Source of the DNA: Climacteris rufus
Taxonomy: Eukaryota > Chordata > Aves > Passeriformes > Climacteridae
Assembly (NCBI GenBank): GCA_013398175.1
Contig: VZRZ01006181.1
Coordinates: 1,240,676-1,304,675, forward strand
Length of the DNA: 64,000 bases
Direction of reading: 5' to 3'
Shown here: positions 23,207 through 34,625 of the stretch, piece after piece
How positions within the stretch are numbered: the first letter of the stretch is position 1
Layout of the letters: each line of letters begins with the position of its first letter
Notes under the pieces: model-generated
Told to the model about the DNA's origin: nothing
What the model saw: the letters and a program-made list of their open reading frames with translations, nothing else
The model's database searches: none
Program-made: the position numbers and the translations under genes

Positions 23207-26200
23207 AATAATAATAAAAAATTATTCAGATTTTCAAAGTCATTGGAAACAGACATGCAGACATGCAAACACATACACACAGAGGAATAGTGTCAGAGGT
23301 GGAGGGGTGAACAGAAGAGCACTTTGCCTGCTCAACTATGCCAGATTCTGATCACAGACAGCAAATTGTAATTTGAGAACATTTGATAATTCTTGTTTCC
23401 AGATAAAACTTTTCCAAACTACCATATTTGGTTCTGGCTGGAAGCAAGGAGAAAAATGGAAAAGGTGAAAGACATTTTCCACTCCCAGATATCCAAAGAT
23501 TTCTAAAATAATTTCAGGTGGAGAAGTCAGAATTTTAGACAAAGGTTTTAGTCTTATTTAATATGAGAATTTCATTGTGCGTCAGTTTAATTTGTCCTTA
23601 TGTCATTCCTGACACATTTGAAGACATGCTGTTCATTTCAAGCTGGAACAGCTCTCTGCAAAATCTAGGTTTAGTTATAAACTTCCTCAGGGTACTTATG
23701 TCTTAAAGGCAGGTACATTTGGAAGCCTTGGTGGATAATACCAACATCTCCTGCTCATAAGGAGGAGTATGGGGGAAGTATCACCAGCAAGAGAAGAAAC
23801 TAAGCAATGAAGGAAACCAACTTGTGACTGTCAGTCAGAGTGGCCACAGAAACTCATACACATCCAGATTTAGAGTGATTCCAAATTGATATCAGTCTGC
23901 TGCAAGTTCAGAACCAGACCTGGGTCCAAGCATTGGTGGTGGAGACATTTTTCTGGGTAGAATTTTTTTTGTGTACAGTGTTGCCCTAAACCTTCTTGTA
24001 GGAGACATCCCATAAAGGTGCTGTTGAGTAGATATTACAGTGATGTGAAAGTTGCATTTGGAAATTTACTTTCCCTGCTGCCTTCCATGCACTTGGACTT
24101 AGAGACCAGCATGTCTGTCTCTAGAGTTCTTGGAAATGGACCTGACACATGTATCTCTTTCCCGACCAAGGAAAGAAAACCCAAAACTACACACCCCCAC
24201 ACAGCCCCTGAAGATGACAGTGTGTGAGAATGGCTGCCAGAAAAAAAGCCACAGTCACAGGAAATTACCTTAATAGAGTGAAAATTAAGAAACGACCGAC
24301 AATGCAGTCTGTCTCCAGGATACAAGCAGTATTTTCACGCCTTGCCAATTATTCTGTTTGCATCAATTTTGGTTTATTTTTATTAAGTTTCATGTTTCTT
24401 TTTTTATTTAAGAGGTGCTATAATGAAGAGAAAAAAAGGATGAAAGCTCAGAAAATATTTAATTTTTGTTTTAATAAGGAAATAATTATACTTTTAATTC
24501 CATGAACAGGAAAGGAAACAACCAATTGGATTTTTCCATCTTTTTCATGTTATTTTATGCCTGTAAAAAGGTTGAGAACTCTATTTAAGTGGATTATCTT
24601 GCCACTGAAAGGAAAGTGGGAAATGAGTTAGAGAGGTAGGGTTAATTTCTTTCACGACTATCTAAATGTGTGCATACATATATTTGCTGTGTGCTATTTG
24701 AGAAATGCACTTATTTAGCTTTGCAAGGTCACCTTAACCTTAAGAATTAATGGAACAGACCATTAACTACAAGAGGATATAGAAGCAAAGTCCCCAGCAA
24801 ATCGTGCACAGATAATGCAAGTCTGTTCCTCGCTGCCTACCAGGGCCCCATTTATAGCTTGGAAGGGGATGCAGGGGAGGACTTGTCTCTCTTAGTGATG
24901 GGTATCTACAGTGCAGGTGTCTGTGTCCTAGATTTACCCCTGCTAGACATCTGCATGCCATTATTGTTAATGGATACTGAAGAGAGTGCCTCAGCAGATA
25001 AAACATAGGTGTTTATTTTAGGATGAGATGAACTGCACCCTAAACAGCATTAGTTATATTGATTAGAGCTTTACTGACTTACAAGGGAAGCTTAGAATGG
25101 CTTCCCCAGATGCAGATTTCTACAGCTCATGTCCCTGTATTTACTTGGGCAAATCCCACTGTCCATACTGTAATTAATCCTTCTGCTAGTCCAAAATGGT
25201 CAGTGAAGCACAACTGTAGTGATTTCTCTGTTGGTCCATTCATTAGTTCCTAGATAGTGACCAGTTTTTTGCCTACTTGCTCTTCACTGATACTAGACCA
25301 CTTCTGACCTGAAGTGAAACACTTCTCTTTGATGATAAGGGACATGACTTTGTTGACACCAAATGAAGCAAGAAAGGTCCCTGTGACAAAAGCAGTGGAT
25401 TATATCCCTCAGGAACATTTACTAGGTTGTACATGATCTGCTGTGCAGGAAGGATAGATCTGATGTATGAACATACCAAATGTTTCACCCAGGTGATAAC
25501 TATCTAACACAAAGGCTGTATTTCAAAGTCCTTCATCTGCTGCATCACAGCAGCAAGGATTTGTAGTTTGGTCTTCTAACTTGCAGCTTTCCTGACTTTC
25601 AGGTTTGATAGTCAGAGAGCTGCATTTATTAACACGTTTATCACTTTCCAGAAATGTAGGCGAGAGTAATTGCGCAACAGAGTAATTTCAGAAATACCGG
25701 GACATGAGGGAAGAGTGACATCACTTATGCAATAGAGATTACCTGGGAAAGCCAAAGAGAGGATTTGCCTCAGACCCATGCTTGTCCTGGAGACAGAAGA
25801 CAGCAAAGATGAATCTATCATCTATAGATCTATACATTCAAAGATGAATCTATCATCTCCCTTCTTCAGAAAGCTTTCCTCTTTCTAAGAGGAGGTTTTT
25901 CTTAGGGCTGTTGAGTGGCTGGCCAGTACATTTTCCTCTGCTCCTGTGGCAGGTCAAGTCTCGGTGCAGTGACTCTTCATCCTCTCCTGCCAAATGTTGG
26001 GAATAGCCACTCTTTTAAAAATCAGGAGCAGCCAAACATTTTCAGTGGAAATTTCACCTCACATAGCAAGTTCAAACCTAGCAAAAGACACAGTGCTTTG
26101 AAGGTAATTTTCACAGGCTGTGGAACTGCAGCAGTCTGCAGGTCACAAGTGAGAGACCACATGAATTTGAGTGTGCTCCCTTGAGTGTCTGGCCAGAGGA

Positions 26201-26343
26201 ACTGCTGAGATTGTTACCACTCACACCTAGAAGGCTGTTTAGTGACACAAATGACAACAATTGTACTTCCAGCAATGAAGGTTAGAAACTCAATAGTATA
26301 TGTATTTGACTTTTTTTTTTTTTTTTTTGTAATAAGATTTTCC
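23207..26343. other. Unique noncoding stretch, no gene seen
   Basis: No supported gene. A 19-base direct duplicate (AAAGATGAATCTATCATCT) occurs at 25805-25823 and 25840-25858, an old 35-base tandem duplication. A poly-T run (26311-26328) precedes the assembly gap. Confidence 0.55.
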
Positions 26344-26353
26344 NNNNNNNNNN
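26344..26353. other. Assembly gap (10 N)
   Basis: Ten N bases placed between two poly-T runs (26311-26328 and about 26365-26392). The unique words on either side of the two runs resemble each other, so the gap probably separates two incomplete assemblies of one poly-T locus. Confidence 0.97.
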
Positions 26354-27637
26354 TCTATTGTATATTTTTTTGTTTTTTTTTTTTTTTTTTTTAGTATAAG
26401 GATTTTCCGTTTGTAGAGGCTGATTTTCTGAAAGCTTCAGAGTCTGTAGAAATGTACCCCATTTGATGAAATTTCACTTAGAAAACACATCAACACTTCC
26501 AGGAGGTTGAAATGTTTCATTTAGGCTTTTTTATAACGTCTTGCTTGGATTCCTATTTTCTATTTGGAACTACAGTATAACGTAACATTAAAGTTAAGAT
26601 ACATATAAAACATTCTGATTGACCTAAAATGATCCATGTTTCACTGAGGCTTTTTACGTTTGTTTTGTTTTTCCTTAACAAAGACAAATATGAAATGGCA
26701 GAACTTCCTTTGGCATAGAGATTCCAAATTTTGTTCAGGTCTATTACATCACTAGATTAGACATGTACACAGATAATATTTTTTATACTCCCACCTTCCA
26801 TGAAAAAACTGCTGACTCCAAGTGGCAGAGATTCACAATTACCTTGTGAAATGGAAAAGATCATGGGAGATGCAAGGATATAGGAAGTCAAATTTGTGTA
26901 ATTTCCCACCGGGTATGGCATTTGGAAATCTCCCTTTGAGGTAGTATAATTGACTTCTGTGTCTGCTGTACCTTGGAGACTCAGAGATTCTAAATATAAT
27001 TTTTTAACAGCATGTCTCTGGGGCCCTATCTCATTCTGTTATTTCTCCTACTCTTTCTGTTCCTCTTCTTTTTTTTTTTTTTTAATTATGGATATAATAT
27101 TCCAGGTGTTATAGGTGAAACTACAATTCAAGAGATCTTGTGCCACTTTTCCCTGACTCGTAATAATATTTTCATCTAATAATATGTGAAATTAAGAATT
27201 TTGAGAAAAAAGTCCTTCTTTAATTTTCTCTCAAGAATAAAACTGCAGTTAAAACTTCTAGAGGTCCTAATCTCCAGGCTTTTGGAGAAGCTGTTCATAC
27301 TACTGCATACTTTGCTCTCCACATGATCACAGTCCTCTACAGACCAGTTTCCTTGCTGCACTGGGTTTCATTTTTTTCAGTGAAGATTTCTCCACAAGGG
27401 TTAGATATGATGACATGGCAGTATTCCAGATCCACGACCCCAGTTGAGTGGAACGATCTTGCATGTAGGCTCGGTGAGAATATATGCAGAGGAACAGACT
27501 GGCTGGAGCTGATGGGGGAGAAATGGAGTGGAGAACAAACTTTCTGCAGTAGTGATTGTAACAGAGAAAGAGGCAGAGGATGGAATAGCAGAATAGCAAG
27601 AGTATCAGTTAACCTAGAGAAAGGAAGAAGAAAGAGA
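26354..27637. other. Noncoding stretch, no gene seen
   Basis: AT-rich sequence with poly-T runs at about 26365-26392 and 27069-27083. No gene or recognisable repeat family. Confidence 0.55.
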
Positions 27638-27682
27638 AAAGGGAAGGGAAGGGAAGGGAAGGGAAGGGAAGGGAAGGGAAGA
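27638..27682 (+). repeat. GGGAA pentanucleotide microsatellite
   Basis: Eight consecutive perfect GGGAA units (27641-27680), preceded by a less regular GAAGAAAGAGAAAA lead-in from about 27620. Perfect units mean it is probably polymorphic in length. Confidence 0.95.
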
Positions 27683-28749
27683 TGGAGAAGATGGACATAT
27701 TTGGAGACACAGAGGAAAGATAAGGGTCATTCATAGAAGAAAATGAGAGTAAACAGGAGGACCCACAGCAGAAGAATCAGCAAATGAGAACAATACACTG
27801 CCACGAGTCCCAAAGTCTTGGCTTGTTTGCCAAGTGCTGTCTGAATAGCGTATTTCTAAGTCCACACACCTCTCAGAGAAGTTACAGGGACAGAATAGAG
27901 AAGCATCCATAGCATAGAGCCTCTCATACATCAGAGACACTCCAAGCCCTCACCTTTCTCCTACCTTGCTCAGTATGTTCTAGAATTCCAGTCTCTCCTT
28001 CTCCTTCATCCAAGCTGCAGTTCACTGCGTGACAGTGAGGATCACAAGTGGCTGAGTCATTGCCCTGAACACATCCCTGCAACTGCTGTGCCTTCCTGTC
28101 CAGGCTGCTTCTGCAAGGCATCCACCTGGGCTGTGTCACATTGTTACTTGCCTTGATAACTTGCTTACTTGTGAAAATTTGGCCTTTGTATGGTGGTGTG
28201 TGTACTTCCATAGCCACAGTCCAGGACTCATGACCTTGTTTTGTCCTAAAAAGTATATTGTTCCCTTTTACATCCAGTGGTGAATTCCACCACGAAGATC
28301 TGTGAACGCAAAGACCATCCTGTGAAAAAAATCACGTGGTTGACCTTCATGGTGGTACAAGTATTCCTGCCAAAATCCTACCAGAGAAGGTTAAAAATAC
28401 TGGTGCCATGCTAAGGAATGTGCTCAGATCAGTAAGTGAAGCTCAGGTGAACTACCGTGGGATTTCTTGTGTGCTCAGAGGCAATAAGAATCACAGGGCT
28501 GATATCATTGGGAAGGCTTTCAGAAAACCTAACCACTGAGAGGCATTCCCAAAAGCAGAGACATCCTGCAGGGAGAGATGATTCCTGTGCCTGAGAGACT
28601 GATTTCTGGCATTAAGACAGCACAATTAATAATGAGATCTTAGTCTAGGAAACAGACTAAAAGTTTAGGAAAGTCTTGTACAGTATTTGTCCTTATGCTT
28701 TTTTTGTCTAATACCCAGGAAGAGCAACATGGGTAACAGAGTATATAGC
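27683..28749. other. Noncoding stretch, no gene seen
   Basis: No supported gene. It may include further 5' sequence of the following CR1 copy, but I cannot recognise it. Confidence 0.5.
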
Positions 28750-30660
28750 AATAGATGGATGTACAGCAAGAAATGAAACAAAAAGGCAAAGAAAATGAGA
28801 CTACAAATGTTGACTGGAACAGTCGTGAAAATAGTGATAGTGTCTGGGGAACACTTTTACACAGTTTAGCTAGAAAAATGGACAAGATTAGACTGAAACA
28901 GCCAAGATGCATTTACATTAATCTAAGGAAGATGAGAAACAGCAAAACAGCTGTGTTATTAACTGGTTACTTCAAAAACATGTTAGAGTAACAGTCATGA
29001 CTGGAACATAGGTATTGAAGGGTATATGGTTTTCAGGAAAGACAAAAAAAAAGATAAAGTTAGTTAGAATTATGCCCATCAAGGGTGTGATGGGCAGATC
29101 AGTAGTAGCAAAGCTAAAGGCTGGGGTTGGCTTGGGTTGGGCTTGGGTTAAAATCACATTGGAAAGGAACTGAAAAAATATTACCCCTGAATGTCTGCTC
29201 TAGCCCACGGGATCATAAACCACTTCAACACATAAGAAAGAGGAATATAACTGGGAATTGAATCAGTTTAGAAGGCTGTATTTTCCAAAATGTAGATTGT
29301 AAAATAAGTGCTATTAATAAAAGTAGGGCCTGGTTATTCTTGAATGTGATAGCTAAAAGACTTCATCACCAAATAATCACTGAGCCTCATCAAAAGTGCT
29401 GCTATTGTAGCCTTGATTTCAGTTAGCAGAGAGAATTTTACAGGAGAGCTTTATGTGGGACCTAACAATAGATTGATCATGAGTTGGATAGCAACATGGT
29501 AAATAACAGGCAATTTGATTTTGTCAGGAACAAATTGTATAAAGCCAGCCTGATTTCCTACTCTGACAGCTAACAAGCCTTGTAGATAACGACAAAGCAC
29601 CTTGACTTGTTAGGTTTTGACACTGTCTCATGTGAGACTTCCATTAGCAGGCTAGAGAAATGCAGCCTGGATGAAATTACTATGATACGGATTCCAAACT
29701 GTTTGGAAAACTGCACTTGTAAAACAGTTATCTGTGATTCACTGAGTGACTAAAAGGATGCATCAAGGTGGGCACCATGGTCTCTAATGACTTAGGTTAT
29801 GGAATAAGGCATGCCCTTAGCAAATGACAGAATAAATACCCTGTTAAAAATCATATACATGGTAGTGAGAACAGGATTCAAATTCAAAATTATATAGATG
29901 GATTGGAGAAATAGTCTGAAAAAAAAAGAAAAATATGCAAATCAATGAAGATGAGTACAGGGTGGTGAGGAGCAATCAATAGTATCGGCACAACATGGGA
30001 GCAGCTGGGAATAGTTCTGCTGAGAAGGATATAGAGGACTACAGTGGATCACAAACTGCCTGTGAGTCAATAATAGTAAATCACCTGTTGCAAAGAAAGC
30101 AAACACATGCTGGGATATATAAACAGGAGCATCATGTGTAAGATACGTGAAGTAATCCTTTAGCCTCAACTACATCAAGTTTTGGATGCTATGTTTTAAG
30201 AAAGATGCGGGTTTCCTGGACTAAGTCCAGAAAACAAACCCGAGAATGCTCAGAGATTTAGAAACCACAAATAGTGAGGAAAGATTGAACAAGCTAGGAG
30301 CTGCTTTGCCTGGGAAGAGGGATGTCAAAGGGTTTATGAGGAAGGAGGAAGCTGCCATGAAGACAATAACCTTTTCTTTGCATCTGTGGCAGAGAGGACA
30401 AGCCATAATGGCCTTAAATTGCAGGAAAAGAGATTCAGATGAGACATTGGGGAACACTTTTTGAGGTGAGGGGAAAGTAATACAAGGAACAGATTGCTTG
30501 GGGAGGTTATGGAATCTGCCAGTGGAGGTTTAAAGGAGCAGGTTAAACACGTGCCTCTCAGGAGTGATGGAGGTCTGGACAGCTGATCATTGCTTGGGAT
30601 AGAGATGGACTATATGAGCTCTTGAGGTCCCTTCAAGTCCTACAGATATATGTTTCAGTT
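28750..30660 (+). pseudogene. Long, ancient CR1-type LINE with ORF2 relic (endonuclease to 3' UTR)
   Basis: The longest repeat copy here. In order on the + strand: the region before the endonuclease (about 28885-28935, 'GATGCATTTACATTAATCTAAGG'), an endonuclease section (about 28985-29050, 'CATGACTGGAACATAGGTATTG' then 'TTTTCAGGAAAGACA'), a later section (about 29330-29475, 'GGTTATTCTTGAATGTGATAGC', 'TGATCATGAGTTGG'), the reverse-transcriptase section (about 29530-29790, with the fingers/palm wording 'TTTTGACACTGTCTCATG'), the C-terminal part (about 29940-30330, 'AGGAAAGATTGAACAAGCTAGG'), and the 3' UTR ending near 30655 ('TATGAGCTCTTGAGGTCCC'). ORF2 normally encodes an endonuclease and reverse transcriptase used for target-primed retrotransposition. 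Frames are broken throughout and part is missing near 29475-29530, so it is dead. Confidence 0.8.
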
Positions 30661-31849
30661 CAAACTGAGTGGCCGGATAAGTAAGAATGAATCATAAATA
30701 TGAGTTCCCTTTTATTTCCAAAAAGCAATTTTTTTTGCAAGCAAAAAAATCAGTAAGTCAGCTGGACTTGGGAACTCAGAGACTTTAAAGCAGGAGGAGC
30801 AGCATAATAATTTAAGTGGATACTACAAAATTATTTGTAATTTACATCCTAGGAAAAGAGAGTAAACCTGGAGGAGATGAATGAGCAACTATTTTTAAAA
30901 CCTTAACTTTAAAAATGTCTCAGCCACAAGCAGAGAACCTAGAAGGAACAGAGGAGGGCAGAAGCAGCACGTTGTCTACAGTATTAACAAATTTCTGAAT
31001 GCTGCCATCCTTAAATACAAAGATCAAAGAAATAATTTGTGGTGGCAGTGCAGAGCAGATGTGAGGTGAGTGAAGAGAAGAGGAGCTGTGAGGCTGCAAA
31101 GGATCTGTGAGTATTTTAAGGGAACTGTAGCTAAAGAAAGGAACTTTCCCCTCTCCCTCAAACATTCAATGCTGTCAATCACTCAGTCACTGTCATCTCA
31201 AAACTCAGGTCTGGGTCTATTTCTCCCCATCTCCAAAGGAGCTACGAAAGTGCCCTGTATCTACACTGAACACAAAGCAAATACCCATCTGTGCTTCTTG
31301 GGCCACTGCTCATGGTGATAAGTGTGAAAGGGGGATCCCTGCCTTAGGGAGAAGAAGGAAAGAGTTGCAGAATCGGGACTGGGAGTGGGATCTGAGAGAA
31401 AGGTCTGCCTTTCTTTGACTGCCTTGTGGATGAGCAGAGGGTAGCAGCAGGAGTTCCCATTTTTTAGGGGACATATTCCTGCAGCAGTGGCAGCTGCCTT
31501 GCCCCTGTTTATGCTGGCAATCACAGCAAGGTCAGCTCTGCAGAGCTTGGCGTAAGCCAAGACAGCCATAGGTCTATGGACCTTTTATTACCCCCCAGCA
31601 GTCTGCTGCACTTGATAACCACCTAGCCCACCTGCACATCAAGGCAGCCTCGGAAAGGAGATTAAGTAACAAAGAAAGGTATGTCTTGGGAGGTCAGAAA
31701 GTGCAGGGAAGAAGTGAGAATTGCTAGAAGTCAAACTGAGTTAGCTCCTGCAAAGGAAATGAAACAACAGAAGTATCCTTAAGACTATAAATGAAAAAAA
31801 AAAAAAAAAAAAGAACTGAAGCCTCTGCATGTAGTGTGAAAAATTTTCA
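30661..31849. other. Spacer between two long CR1 relics, no gene seen
   Basis: Unique sequence with a poly-A run at 31794-31812 just before the next CR1 copy. No gene supported. Confidence 0.5.
31794..31812 (+). repeat. Poly-A run
   Basis: Nineteen A bases. It lies directly upstream of the CR1 copy that follows, but CR1 elements end in short tail units rather than poly-A, so the two are probably unrelated. Confidence 0.8.
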
Positions 31850-33200
31850 CAGTTCTAAACTAGAGGGCTACTTTGCCCCTAAGAACAGGATTATAGAGTG
31901 TGGGGGCAAAGTCAGGTGGACTAATGGGAATAAGTGTGTTGAAAGGACAATGATTGCATGCAAGATGGAAGCAATTCAGAGAACTTACTGTGCTCAAACC
32001 AGGGAGGTTAGGAAACCACCCTCCCCAGATGGTAAAAAAATAGGCCCATGAAATTGCAGGTCTGGTAGATGGGATTTTTAATAAATCTGTCCAATCACTG
32101 GGGGTTCTCCTGCCTGGATAATAGCAAATGTCGTACCCATATTTAAGAAAGTGAGGGAGAGCAATCTAGGCAAACGTGGACTTGTTATTCTGGCCTCAAG
32201 GGCATAGATGGATTCAGAGCAAATTATGTCAGAAAGAATAATTGAAGACATGGAATAGAAAATGGGATATACTGCAATATGCCATTATCAAAAAGAGATT
32301 GTGCCAGACTAACTCGATATCTGTCTTTGATAAGGTAACTGATGTTCTAGACAAGGGAAAAGTAGTAGATCTTCTCTAGCTGTACTTCATTAAAATTTGG
32401 TATGTTGCCACCTGGGAAATTATTAGTTAAATGAGAGAAGATGAGGATTAGTACAAGAACTATGAGGTGAGTAAGGAATTGGTGTAAGAGGGGAAGGAGG
32501 CAGCTCTGCTGGAAGGAGGTTGCTAGGCAAGTTCTTAAGCCTTGGTCTTGGGAAAATTATTTTTAATTTTAACTTTTGGCCTAAAATTAGGAGTGGATTA
32601 ACAGGCAGCATCAACAATGCTTAGGATCACCAAAATATCACACAAAGTGTTGTGGAGATTAGGCTAACAGGAATGTGAGGAAAAGCAGCAGCATGAAATG
32701 CAAGGCCACAGATTTGGACAGTGTGAGCAAGAGTTTCACCCGCACACTGAAAACTTATCAGTTTGAAACAAGAAAACAGAAGACAGACTGGCTCGTAGCA
32801 GGCAATCAGTACAACTATGAGCTCACAACTTGGGTGTGAGAATGTGTTCCATGGGAGGAGCACATGCCAGACACAGTGAAGTGCCACAGTGGTTGTGTGA
32901 AGGAGGTGTAGTTATCATCTGGAACAGTCAGAGTAATTCTTGTCAGTCATTTGCAAGAGACAATTAAAACTGGAGCCAATATGGAAAACCTGTATGATCA
33001 GGGGAACAGCAAGCCCACCATGTCAGAGGAAATGAGCCTGCCCTGTTCAGTCTAGACAAATACAGACTGGGGGGACACAATTACTCTCTGTAAACACTTA
33101 ATTAGGTCAAACACAAGAGAAGGAGAAAAGCTACTTTAATTGAAGTTTACTGTTCTCACAAAAGTCGTCAGCTAAACTTGTACTGGGAATTAGATGGCTT
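31850..33200 (+). pseudogene. Second ancient CR1-type LINE copy with ORF2 relic
   Basis: Starts inside ORF2 upstream of the reverse-transcriptase domain. Landmarks are 'GATTTTTAATAAATCTGTCC' (about 32073), 'AATAGCAAATGTCGTACCCATATTTAAGAAAG' (about 32122-32152), 'TTGTGCCAGACTAACTCGAT' (about 32298-32318), 'GGTAACTGATGTTCTAGACAAGGG' (32334-32357), 'AAATTATTAGTTAAATGAGAGAAGATG' (about 32418-32444) and a C-terminal part (about 33035-33140) equivalent to the 'FSLxxRRLRGDLI' end of CR1 ORF2. It overlaps the part of ORF2 also present in the copy at 28750-30660, so it is a separate insertion. Frames are broken. The 3' UTR is not clearly recognisable, so the right border is approximate. Confidence 0.75.
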
Positions 33201-34495
33201 TGGTTCATCAGAGGAGAGCAGTCTGACCATAGTTATTCCAGAGTTACAGTAGGGGCAGGCACACTGTGTTGAGGGATGAGACCACATGACATGGCAAAAC
33301 CAAGAGGCAGAGTTCAGAGCCTCAGAAGGTCGCCTGCTCCTATCACATCCTATATAGGCTGGCAAGCAATTTCAGGGTATCTGTGATTAATGCCTGGGTC
33401 CCAAGGAGCTGCATCACTGCCAGTAATATCTAGCAGTATATATAAAGGTGTTAAATCCATATCTGCTGTCCTGGGGCTGTGGCTCTCTCCCCTTGCCTGC
33501 ATGTACAGTAAAGATTTGCAGGGACAGTGGGGTGGATGATGGTCTGAAGGAGCATCAGCAGGGTGGCAAAAACAAAACAGACACCACAGACAAACTCAGA
33601 GACCCTCCTTATCATACCAAGAGAAAGAGGCAGCAGGATTTACAATCTTCTCCTTGCTCTTGATATCTGTAATCATTAACAGATACCCATGACACCTCTT
33701 CCTCATTCCAGTTGTGACAGGAATTACTTTCTAATGGGAGTGGAAGGAAGGGTGAGATTTCAGCCCTTCCAGGTGGTCCAGTAAGTTCTCCTAAAAGCTG
33801 TACTGGTTCCCTGGGATGTGCTGTGGTTGAGGTGTTGCACACCTGTGACGGCACAGTAGGCTGCATAGGGACAGGGTAAGCAGGCCAGATTTCTAAAGGG
33901 ACCAGAAACAGAGATTCTCTCATGAAATCAGGCTCTGTGTATGTGTGAAACAGTTATGGTGATAAGAGAGCTGTTGCTGGAAAGAGATCTACCATCCCTT
34001 GTGGGGATAGCGGGAGAAATATCCACCCTATTGCCTTGTGCACTCAGAGGGAAATCCCACCTGCCACTACCAATAGTGACTGATGGCTCCCCTGTACTGG
34101 TTGGTGGCTCTTTGCTAAAACTCGTGTAAACAGCACAGGTGCCATCACTGAGAACAGTCACCACTTCTATCCTTCATCCCCCAGGGATTTGCTCCTGTCA
34201 TCCCCTTTTTTTAAGCTGGTGAAGAGAGTATCACAACCACTCTTAGTCAAAAGAGGAGGGGGTGGAGGCCCATCTGGGCCCTTGGTTTGATTTCATATTT
34301 ATGAAACAGCTTAAATGTCAGCTTGAGTGAAAAATGACACCTTCCCAAGCTTCTCATATTAATGCCTGTGGCTGCCACTGGTTTCTTCAGGAAGGCAGCT
34401 TGTGGTTTTTCCTCTTGCTCTCCCCCCAAAAGCTGCAGGGAAAGATGAATTGGACTGATAGATGAGACTGTGACTGCCGATAAACTGCTTTGCTG
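33201..34495. other. Noncoding stretch, no gene seen
   Basis: No supported gene or recognisable repeat. Open frames up to about 100 codons only. Confidence 0.5.
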
Positions 34496-34625
34496 ACAGG
34501 AGAGGGAGAGGGAGGTGGGGAGGGTGGCCTCTGCTGAGGAAGGAGGAAAGGAGGGAGAGAAGAAAGAAGGGAGGGCAGAAAGCAGGAAGGGAGATGGAGT
34601 GAGGGATGGAAGAGACATAGAGGAG
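34496..34625 (+). repeat. GGA/GAAGG-rich purine tract
   Basis: About 130 bases, nearly all A and G, made of imperfect GGGAG, GGAAG and GAAAG units. The three long overlapping - strand open frames across it (up to 165 codons, rich in Ser, Pro, Leu and Phe) are artefacts of this low-complexity sequence and its lack of stop codons. Confidence 0.8.
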
